Source: Verrucomicrobiota bacterium
GTDB lineage: Bacteria; Verrucomicrobiota; Verrucomicrobiia; Limisphaerales; UBA9464
Length of the DNA: 12,743 nt
Direction: 5' to 3'
Assembly (NCBI GenBank): GCA_026397675.1
Contig: JAPLUH010000007.1
Coordinates: forward strand, 1-12,743
Below, one piece after another: positions 1 to 6,096 of this stretch; position 1 is the first letter of the stretch; every line of letters begins with the position of its first letter. A program made the position numbers and the translations under genes. Under the pieces are notes generated by a model, which had not been told where the DNA came from, did no database searches, and saw nothing but the letters and a program-made list of their open reading frames with translations.

Positions 1-1175
1 CCCCAAACGACCAGCACATCCTCGAGCAGGCCGCGGGATTTTAGGTCCTTAATCAAGGCCGCGCAGCCTTGGTCCACCTGATGGGCCACCTTCGCGAGGT
101 CGGTCTCGAGGGTTTCGCCGGGGCCGCCGTGGGAATCCCAGTTGGTGTGGTACAATTGGACGAAGCGCACGCCGCGTTCAACGAGTCGGCGGGCCAACAG
201 GCAGTTGCGGGCGAAACTGGGGGTGTCGCGGGTGCAGCCATACAGCGCCAGTGTGGCATCGGTCTCGCCCTGAAGGTTGGTCAGTTCGGGCGCGCTGGAT
301 TGCATCCGATAGGCCATCTCGTAGCTGGCAATGCGGGTGGCGATCTCCGGGTCGCCGGTTTCGGAGGCTCGGCGCAAATTCAAGTCGCTCAGAGCGTCGA
401 GGGTTCGGCGCTGCGATTCGGCGCTAATGCCTTCGGGTCGGCCCAGGTTTAGGATCGGATCGCCTGAGCCCCGCAGCGGAACCCCTTGGTGGCTGGTGGG
501 TAAGAATCCGCTAGACCAATTGACGGCCCCACCGCGCGGCCCGCGCGGCCCGCTTTGAAGGACCACGAAGCCGGGGAGGTCGCGCGATTCGCTGCCGATC
601 CCGTAGGTCACCCACGATCCCATGCTCGGCCGGCCGAACTGCCCGCTACCGGTGTTCATGAAGAGCTTGGCCGGGGCGTGGTTTAAGAGGTTGGTGGCGC
701 AGGACTTCACCAGGGCAATGTCGTCGACGATACCTGCGGTGTGCGGCAGCAAATCACTGACGCTAGCTCCGGATTGTCCGTACTGGCGGAAGGTGCGCTT
801 GGAGCCCAGGAGGGTGGACTTGTTCTTGAAGGACGAGTCCATGAAGGCGAAGCGTTTGCCCTCGAGGAAGGAGTCGGGAATGGGTTGACCGCTGAGTTGG
901 TTGAGCCGCGGTTTGGCGTCGAAGAGTTCGAGCTGGCTAGGGCCACCGGCCATGAACAAGTAAATGATGCTCTTGGCGCGGGCGGGGTGATGCGTGGCCG
1001 GGGTCTTGAGCGATTCTGCTTTGGCCGGCGCGGAAGTTGGGCCTGAAGTTGGGCCGGTTTGCCCTTCGGCCAGCATCGAGGCCAGTGCCAGGTTGCCTAA
1101 GCCCATGGCGCAACGTCCGAAGAAGTGCCTTCGGGTCAGGTCTTGCAGCGATTGAGGGAGGGGGTGGTTTTCCAT
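1..1175 (-). CDS. DUF1501 domain-containing exported protein, partial (C-terminus beyond left edge)
   Basis: 391 residues are visible; DUF1501 proteins of this kind are usually about 460-490 residues, so roughly the last 80-100 are missing. The frame is open to position 1, ending in VLVVWG, just where family members continue into a GG-E-F-G-R motif. DUF1501 belongs to the alkaline-phosphatase/sulfatase-like superfamily, but its reaction is not established. Residues 14-20 (TRRHFFG), followed by a weakly hydrophobic stretch to about residue 36, resemble a twin-arginine signal, so export in folded form is likely. The family-typical motif NWDSHG is at residues 345-350. Residues 40-47 contain a duplicated GPTS. 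The ATG at 1175 was chosen because it places the RR signal at the N-terminus; no Shine-Dalgarno is visible. It starts 17 bp after the stop of the PSD1 gene, so the two are probably co-transcribed. Family assignment is firm; function is unknown. Confidence 0.93.
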   Translation of the reverse strand, partial: MENHPLPQSLQDLTRRHFFGRCAMGLGNLALASMLAEGQTGPTSGPTSAPAKAESLKTPATHHPARAKSIIYLFMAGGPSQLELFDAKPRLNQLSGQPIPDSFLEGKRFAFMDSSFKNKSTLLGSKRTFRQYGQSGASVSDLLPHTAGIVDDIALVKSCATNLLNHAPAKLFMNTGSGQFGRPSMGSWVTYGIGSESRDLPGFVVLQSGPRGPRGGAVNWSSGFLPTSHQGVPLRGSGDPILNLGRPEGISAESQRRTLDALSDLNLRRASETGDPEIATRIASYEMAYRMQSSAPELTNLQGETDATLALYGCTRDTPSFARNCLLARRLVERGVRFVQLYHTNWDSHGGPGETLETDLAKVAHQVDQGCAALIKDLKSRGLLEDVLVVW

Positions 1176-1192
1176 GGCGGCGGCGGGTTGGG

Positions 1193-3361
1193 TCACTCCC
1201 GGGTGATGGTTTCGTCGAGGTTGAGCAACACGCGGGCCACGGCGAGCCATTCGCCCTCAGGTGGGGCTCCGTTAGATCCGCCGGCCGACCGCTCTTCGCG
1301 GAGCAGGCGCAGAAGTCGCTGTGATTCCGCGGGCGCTGGGTGCCGTGCGGTGCATCGGAGGAACCCGCCGGCAATTCGATCGGCATCCGTTCCCCGTGTG
1401 GAAACCATTTGACGGGCGATGTGCAGGGCCAGTTCGTGGAACTGGGTGTCATTAAGCAACGTCAGCGCCTGCAACGGGGTGTTGCTCCGCAGTCGGCGGG
1501 TGCACGTGGTGAAGGTGTCCGGTGCGTCGAAGACGGCCAGTGCGGGATGCAGCGTGGCGCGCTGGATCCGGGTGTAGAGCGCGCGTCGGACTCGATGTCC
1601 GCCGCTGCTCGCCATCCAGTCGCGGTTGCTTTGTGTGAAGGCGCCGAGGCCGGCGGGTTGCGGGGGTTGCACCGGGGGGCCACCCAGAGAGCGGTCGAGT
1701 TGACCGGAGGCGGCCAGCGCCACGTCGCGGATGATTTCGGCGTCGAGGCGGAGGCGGTTTTGCCGCGCCAGCCACCGGTTGAGGGGGTCGATTTCGCGCA
1801 GGTCAGGCCGTGCGATGGATGACTGCCCGTAGGTCTCCGACTTCACGATACATCGGTGCAAGTGCTTGAGGCTCCAGCCGGATTCCTGGAACTCAACAGC
1901 CAGCCAGTCGAGCAGTTCTGGATGGGTGGGCGGGGTGCCTTGGGTACCGAAGTCGTTCTCCGTCTCCACGAGGCCGCGCCCGAAGTATTGCTGCCACACT
2001 CGATTAACGAGCACGCGGGCGGTGAGGGGATGATTGGGTGACACGAGCCATCGGGCGAGGTCGAGGCGCTGGTACCGGCCATTCTTCGGAGGCAGGGGCG
2101 GCAGGATCTTCGGTGTCGCGGGCAGCACTGGTTCAGCAGGGCGTGTAAAATCTCCCTGGACGAAGCGTTGGGTTTTGCGCGGTTGGGTGCGTTCGCTCAA
2201 GACCAACGTGGTGGCCCATCCCGGAGACTTTGCTTTTGGTTCGTTGATGCCTGAGGGGAGTCCTTCGATTTCGAGGGTGGGTTCGTCCTGATCGTTGAAA
2301 AAAGCAAACAGGCCGTAGTAGTCGCGGTGGGAAATGGGGTCGAACTTGTGGTCATGACACTGGGCGCAGCCGACGCTCAGGCCGAGCAAGGCCGATCCGG
2401 TGGTGGCGACTCGGTCGAAGATCGATTCGATGCGGAATTGTTCGGGATCGATGCCGCCCTCTTGGTTGATCTGGGTGTTGCGGTGGAAGCCGGTGGCCAC
2501 GCGCTGAGCGAGGGTGGGCTGGGGCAGGAGGTCTCCGGCGAGTTGCTCGATGAGGAATTGATCGAAGGGTTGATCGGCGTTGAAAGCAGCGACGACGCCA
2601 TCGCGGTAGGGCCAAATGGATCGAGGGGCATCGACGCTGTAGCCGTTAGAGTCGGCATATCGGGCGACGTCGAGCCACCAGCGGCCCCAGCGTTCTCCGT
2701 GATGAGGTGAGGCGAGCAGGTGTTCGAGGATGCGGTCGCGTTCGGTTGGGCTGTCGGTGGTGACAAACCGGGCGGCGACCTCGGGTTCGGGGGGCAGGCC
2801 GATGAGATCGAGATGGACCCGGCGCAACCAGGTGGCGGAGTCGGCCGGGGCCGAGGGTCGAACGCGGAGGCGTTGCAAGGTGTCGCGGATGAAGGCGTCG
2901 ATTGGATGGTGCGGGTCGGCGGTTCGGGGCGTTGGGGGGCGTTGGGGACGAATGAAGGACCAGTGGACGAAGACGCCTGAGACTTCGTGGGCTGGAGCGG
3001 CCGATCCGTCGGCAATCCAACGTCGGAGGGTCTCGATTTCGGGGGGTTGAAGCGGAGGCCTGTGGTAGGGCATCCGTTCGATCTGCGGATGGGTTCCGTC
3101 CAGGACTTGTATCAGCAGGCTTTCGGCGGGTTTTCCAGGGACGATTGAGGGTCCCGATTCGCCCCCTTTCCGAGCACCGGCGGCGGTATCTAGGCGGAGG
3201 TGGGCTTTGGGGTGTTCGGCTCCGTGGCAACTGACGCAGTGCCGGGTTAGCAGTGGTTTGACCTCTTGGAGGTACCGAGTCTCGGGCTCGCCTGCTGTGC
3301 CCGCAGCCATGGCCGCAAAGGCCAACAGCCAACCAAGACAATGGGCTAAACCGGGCTTCAT
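1193..3361 (-). CDS. PSD1 / PSCyt2 (DUF1553-DUF1549) protein with planctomycete-type cytochrome C domain
   Basis: 722 residues from the ATG at 3361. An upstream in-frame ATG at 3415 would add 18 residues in front of an otherwise normal Sec signal peptide (about residues 1-23), so the inner start is preferred. Domains in order: PSCyt1, about 28-122, with haem motif CVSCH (42-46) and a possible distal Met ligand (M97, in RMPY); PSCyt2/DUF1549, about 152-358, ending in CAQCHDHKFDP (332-342), a second CXXCH; a short linker, about 359-425; PSD1/DUF1553, about 426-690, with NHPLTARVLVNRVWQQYFG (443-461) and SNTPLQALTLLND (626-638). Members with longer linkers reach 900-1000 residues; this is a compact form. 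The product is presumably periplasmic, perhaps a c-type cytochrome. No catalytic role is established; links to polysaccharide breakdown in planctomycetes come from genomic context. The DUF1501 gene follows directly. The divergent neighbour is the phosphodiesterase. Confidence 0.95.
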   Translation of the reverse strand: MKPGLAHCLGWLLAFAAMAAGTAGEPETRYLQEVKPLLTRHCVSCHGAEHPKAHLRLDTAAGARKGGESGPSIVPGKPAESLLIQVLDGTHPQIERMPYHRPPLQPPEIETLRRWIADGSAAPAHEVSGVFVHWSFIRPQRPPTPRTADPHHPIDAFIRDTLQRLRVRPSAPADSATWLRRVHLDLIGLPPEPEVAARFVTTDSPTERDRILEHLLASPHHGERWGRWWLDVARYADSNGYSVDAPRSIWPYRDGVVAAFNADQPFDQFLIEQLAGDLLPQPTLAQRVATGFHRNTQINQEGGIDPEQFRIESIFDRVATTGSALLGLSVGCAQCHDHKFDPISHRDYYGLFAFFNDQDEPTLEIEGLPSGINEPKAKSPGWATTLVLSERTQPRKTQRFVQGDFTRPAEPVLPATPKILPPLPPKNGRYQRLDLARWLVSPNHPLTARVLVNRVWQQYFGRGLVETENDFGTQGTPPTHPELLDWLAVEFQESGWSLKHLHRCIVKSETYGQSSIARPDLREIDPLNRWLARQNRLRLDAEIIRDVALAASGQLDRSLGGPPVQPPQPAGLGAFTQSNRDWMASSGGHRVRRALYTRIQRATLHPALAVFDAPDTFTTCTRRLRSNTPLQALTLLNDTQFHELALHIARQMVSTRGTDADRIAGGFLRCTARHPAPAESQRLLRLLREERSAGGSNGAPPEGEWLAVARVLLNLDETITRE

Positions 3362-3430
3362 GGTAATCCGAAACAGGCTACGGGTGCATCTTGGAATAGG
3401 AAAGCGTCCCGTCAACTGAGGGTCGGTGAC

Positions 3431-3452
3431 AGCTCTTGGGGAGCTCTTGGGG
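3431..3452. repeat. Perfect 11-bp tandem duplication
   Basis: AGCTCTTGGGG occurs twice head to tail (3431-3441 and 3442-3452). The heptamer GGTCGGT lies just before it (3421-3427) and overlaps its end (3451-3457). It sits about 70-90 bp upstream of the PSD1 start codon on the divergent side, so it could be a regulator site in the PSD1 promoter region, or simply a replication-slippage duplication. Confidence 0.8.
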
Positions 3453-3608
3453 TCGGTCCCACCTATTTACACAAAAGGGGCCACTCTCAATTATTTCTAG
3501 TAATGAGAAGTTGGCTCCGAAGGGGGGTGGTTTTTTGGTGCGTTGCTGGGCGTAGGCTTCGCGGGATCGGTCCTGCGCTCGCAGGGAACGTGGGGACAGG
3601 CTCGGCTT

Positions 3609-3624
3609 TCGCGCGGCCGCGCGA
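3609..3624. repeat. Perfect 16-bp palindrome, all G/C except its ends
   Basis: TCGCGCGGCCGCGCGA equals its own reverse complement. It lies about 200 bp upstream of the phosphodiesterase start codon and about 250 bp from the PSD1 start. With no loop it fits a dimeric-protein binding site better than an RNA hairpin. GC-rich DNA produces such palindromes more often than balanced DNA, so a role is unproven. Confidence 0.7.
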
Positions 3625-3826
3625 TGGGGATATCAGGGTGTCGACGTTCCAATGCTCGCTCCGGCCCGGTCCCGCTGCCGCTTTGTGTTCAGCAGGCCCA
3701 GTCTCATTGCGGCGATCCGGCGGATCAATGGGTGTCGGTTGTGAGGGTTTTGCTGGTGGGTGCGGAGGATGGGGCGGGTGGGTTCTGGCTGGGCTTGGAA
3801 GTGGGAGTGAGTCAGGGTGTTTTTCA

Positions 3827-4651
3827 ATGAAACGGGGTGGGATGTTTCGCTGGGGGATTCTTGGGGTGGCTTTGGCTGCAATGGCTTGGGCGGCGGAGCG
3901 GCCGGCCAATTCGTTGCCCGGTGCTTTGCGCTGGATGGTCGTGGCCCATCGGGGGGAACATGTCCGAAATCACGAGAATACCCTCGAGGCCATTGAAGGC
4001 GCCATCCGGGCGGGTGCGGATTTGGTCGAGATGGATGTGCGTCGCTCCAGTGATGGGCAGTACTTGCTCATGCACGATGCGACGGTGGATCGAATGACCG
4101 ATGGTCAGGGTCGGGTTTCTGAGAAGACTTGGGCGGAGTTGTCGGCTCTCCGAGTTGCGGGCAAGGCGCTGACGAATGTGGCCGCTTCTCGTATTCCGCG
4201 CCTTCAGGAAGCGCTGGAGGCGTGCCGGGGTCGGATCCAGGTTTACTTGGATTTCAAGGCGGGGGATCCGGCCGATGTGGTGCGCATCTTGAAACAGGTG
4301 GGGATGGATTCGAAGGTCTGGGTGTATGACTATCCGGGTGGTGCGGTGCGGTGGCGCAAGGCGTTGCCCGGTGTCCGAATGATTTTGAGTCCGCCGGCGG
4401 AGGCGCTGCGTGATGAGGAAGCACTGCGGCACTTTGTTTCCCAATATCGCCCTGAGGTGGTGGATCTGGCGCCGTCCCGGGAGTTCGTGGATTGGTGCCG
4501 AAATTTGGGTATTCGAGTGTGGCCCGATATTCAGCGCCCCGATGAAAGGCCGGGTTATTGGGAGAAGTTTGTGGGCCTGGGGGTCGATGGGGTGCAAACC
4601 GATCACCCGGCCGAACTCAAGGCGTGGCTCGATTCGACGAAACCCAGATGA
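3827..4651 (+). CDS. Secreted glycerophosphodiester phosphodiesterase (GDPD family)
   Basis: 274 residues, a normal length for a bacterial GDPD domain plus signal peptide. The family hydrolyses glycerophosphodiesters, products of phospholipid deacylation, to glycerol-3-phosphate and an alcohol, using a divalent metal. Residues 1-22 form a Sec signal peptide with a likely cleavage at AWA-AE, so the enzyme should act in the periplasm or outside the cell. Family motifs are intact: HRG (41-43), ENT (50-52), E68-x-D70, HD (83-84), LDFK (131-134, where many relatives have EIK), and C-terminal GVQTDHP. The ATG at 3827 was chosen because it supplies the basic signal-peptide N-terminus (MKRGG). ATG 3842 would also leave a signal peptide and has GGGGTGGG just before it. 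An extension to 3503 adds 108 Gly/Arg-rich residues with no homology I recognise. Substrate (glycerophospho-choline, -inositol or other) cannot be told. Confidence 0.93.
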   Translation: MKRGGMFRWGILGVALAAMAWAAERPANSLPGALRWMVVAHRGEHVRNHENTLEAIEGAIRAGADLVEMDVRRSSDGQYLLMHDATVDRMTDGQGRVSEKTWAELSALRVAGKALTNVAASRIPRLQEALEACRGRIQVYLDFKAGDPADVVRILKQVGMDSKVWVYDYPGGAVRWRKALPGVRMILSPPAEALRDEEALRHFVSQYRPEVVDLAPSREFVDWCRNLGIRVWPDIQRPDERPGYWEKFVGLGVDGVQTDHPAELKAWLDSTKPR

Positions 4652-4700
4652 GATGATTTCAGTGGCGCAATACTCTCGCCGGGGAATTCGTCGCTGCTCA

Positions 4701-4730
4701 CTGACAAGATGGATGTCGGATTGTTTTTAA
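4701..4730 (+). promoter_or_regulatory. Weak sigma70-like promoter candidate for the RND genes
   Basis: CTGACA (4701-4706, five of six to TTGACA) is followed after 18 bp by TTTTAA (4725-4730, three of six to TATAAT), within the most AT-rich patch of the gap. It would give a leader of about 110 nt containing the inverted repeat at 4746-4768. Promoter rules for this lineage are poorly known, so this is a guess from consensus. Confidence 0.25.
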
Positions 4731-4745
4731 AAGGTGTTTTGGCAG

Positions 4746-4768
4746 GGGTTTGACTTGGGCGTCAACCC
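4746..4768 (+). promoter_or_regulatory. Inverted repeat upstream of the efflux adaptor gene
   Basis: GGGTTTGAC (4746-4754) pairs with GTCAACCC (4761-4768) around a 6-nt spacer, with one bulged T. It lies about 80-100 bp before the adaptor ATG. No T-run follows, so it is not a standard terminator. An operator for an efflux regulator or a leader hairpin are possibilities. No regulator gene is adjacent. Confidence 0.35.
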
Positions 4769-4848
4769 AGGCACCGTTCGGCTCCCGCCGGAAGGGGTTC
4801 GGTGACGACTGTTCCGGCTCTGCCATTGCTTCGATTGATTGAGTTTCC

Positions 4849-6045
4849 ATGATTCCGTTCCTGCGTTCCTCCATTGGCCCTTGGGTTGCACTGTGCTTCG
4901 TGACTCAACTCATCACCGGGTGCTCTCGGTCCGAATCTCCATCGCCCGCCGCTTCGGCCGCAGCGCCAGCGGTGGTGACGGTCGCCCCGCCGGAGTCTAT
5001 CCCGTTCACGCCGACGGAGACCCTGAGCGGCCGCATTGAAGCCGTGGAATCGGTTGAGATCCGTCCTCGCGTTTCGGGCTACCTCACGGAGGTGCGTTTC
5101 CAGGCCGGACAGGCGGTCCGAAAGGGACAGGTGCTCTTCATCATCGACCCGAGACCCTTCGTTGCGGCGGTCCAGCGGGCCGAGGCGGAGGTGGATTCGG
5201 CGAAGGTTCGACTGGCTACGGCGGGGCGCGAGTCGGTTCGAGCCGAGCAACTGCTGAAGACCCAGGCCATTTCGGTGGAAGGTGCTGATCAAAGGGATGC
5301 CCGGATGGGCGAATCCAAAGCAGCCTTGGCGGCCGCGATGGCCCATCTCGAGACGGTTCGACTCAACCTGGACTACACCCAGATCCGATCGCCCATCGAC
5401 GGTCGGGTGGGCCGGGCGCTGATGACGTTGGGTAACAATGTTTCCGGGGTGGATGGCATGAACTCCTTGCTGGCGACGGTGGTTTCCGTCGACCCGGTCC
5501 ACGCCTACGCCGATCTCGATGAAGCGGTCCTCTTGCGGCTCAACCGATTCCGCGCCGAGAAACAACTCCCGGTGGATGAGCAGGGTCGCATTCGGGTCAG
5601 TCTCGGATTGGCCGATGAAGAAGGCTTTCCCCATGAGGGAGTGGTGGAATCGTTCGACAACCGTCTGGATCGTGACACGGGCAGCCTTCTCTTCCGTGTG
5701 CTGTTGCCCAATCCCGACGAACGGTTGGTGCCCGGCTTGTTTGCCCGGATTAGCATTCCCGTCGGGCCTGCGGGCAAAGCGTTGGTAGTGCCGGATTCGG
5801 TGATCGGCACCGAGCAGAACTTGAAGTTCGCCTACACGGTTTCGTCGTCGAACACGGTGGAGAAGCGCTTCGTGGTGCCGGGGCCGCTGGTCCACGGCAA
5901 GCGGATCATTCTCTCCGGGCTCAAGGAGGGCGAGCGGGTGATCGTCAACGGCACACTTCGGGTGCTCTTCGCTGGGCAACCCGTCCAGCCGCAGGAGGCC
6001 CCGGCTGCAGCACCGTCGACGCCCAAAGCGGGTTCGGCCCATTAA
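4849..6045 (+). CDS. RND efflux periplasmic adaptor (membrane fusion protein), lipoprotein
   Basis: 398 residues, typical for AcrA/MexE-type adaptors, which bridge an inner-membrane RND permease and an outer-membrane channel. The N-terminus has a hydrophobic segment ending in lipobox LITGC, with C25 the lipidated cysteine. A Ser/Pro/Ala-rich linker (26-45) follows. The first half of the barrel-sandwich (lipoyl-like) domain is about 65-100 (VEIRPRVSGYLTEV, GQAVRKGQVLFIID). The helical hairpin is about 101-170, rich in Ala/Glu. The second lipoyl half is about 172-195 (LDYTQIRSPIDGRVGRA). The beta-barrel and membrane-proximal domains fill the rest (PGLFARISIPVG; LKEGERVIVNGTLRV). A disordered Pro/Ala tail ends the protein. 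The permease gene begins 51 bp downstream in the same direction, so the two form an operon. The overall pattern looks closer to the MexE group than to heavy-metal adaptors, but the drug or solute exported cannot be deduced. Confidence 0.95.
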   Translation: MIPFLRSSIGPWVALCFVTQLITGCSRSESPSPAASAAAPAVVTVAPPESIPFTPTETLSGRIEAVESVEIRPRVSGYLTEVRFQAGQAVRKGQVLFIIDPRPFVAAVQRAEAEVDSAKVRLATAGRESVRAEQLLKTQAISVEGADQRDARMGESKAALAAAMAHLETVRLNLDYTQIRSPIDGRVGRALMTLGNNVSGVDGMNSLLATVVSVDPVHAYADLDEAVLLRLNRFRAEKQLPVDEQGRIRVSLGLADEEGFPHEGVVESFDNRLDRDTGSLLFRVLLPNPDERLVPGLFARISIPVGPAGKALVVPDSVIGTEQNLKFAYTVSSSNTVEKRFVVPGPLVHGKRIILSGLKEGERVIVNGTLRVLFAGQPVQPQEAPAAAPSTPKAGSAH

Positions 6046-6096
6046 TCGCTCGAGCCGATCCAATCCCAGCTCCCTCCAGGTTCTGAACCGGGTCCC

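Larger units (their letters stand above)
3362..3826. other. Divergent intergenic region between PSD1 and phosphodiesterase genes
   Basis: 465 bp separate the two divergent start codons and should hold both promoters. Visible structure: an 11-bp tandem repeat (3431-3452), an AT-richer patch (about 3462-3503) and a perfect 16-bp GC palindrome (3609-3624). In the AT-rich patch the minus strand offers TTGAGA (3490-3485) and TAAATA (3469-3464) with a 15-bp spacer, a weak promoter candidate for the PSD1 gene. Several frames are open across 3503-3826 on both strands, as expected in GC-rich DNA. None gives a recognisable protein, although one small frame (3543-3830) ends in an ATGA overlap with the phosphodiesterase start. 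I see no RNA gene I can name. Confidence 0.6.
4652..4848. other. Intergenic region upstream of the RND efflux genes
   Basis: 197 bp without a credible gene. It contains a weak promoter candidate (4701-4730) and a hairpin-forming inverted repeat (4746-4768). I see no stem followed by a T-tract that would stop transcription from the phosphodiesterase gene, so read-through into the efflux genes is possible. No Shine-Dalgarno precedes the adaptor ATG. Confidence 0.6.

Noticed and set aside
534..552. GC-rich tandem repeat encoding GPRGPRG
   Set aside because: It lies in the DUF1501 coding frame at the position where this family often has a Gly/Pro/Arg-rich stretch, so it is coding and not a separate element.
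3362..3415. Upstream start for the PSD1 gene at 3415
   Set aside because: It would put 18 residues including several Arg before a complete Sec signal peptide that begins at 3361.
3518..3530. GAAGGGGGGTGG run shared with the terminator arm near 12558
   Set aside because: There is no matching C-rich arm nearby and a 12-base match is expected by chance in a GC-rich window of this size.
3503..3826. Long N-terminal extension of the phosphodiesterase
   Set aside because: The extra 108 residues are Gly/Arg/Cys-rich without homology I recognise, and they would bury a normal signal peptide at residue 109.
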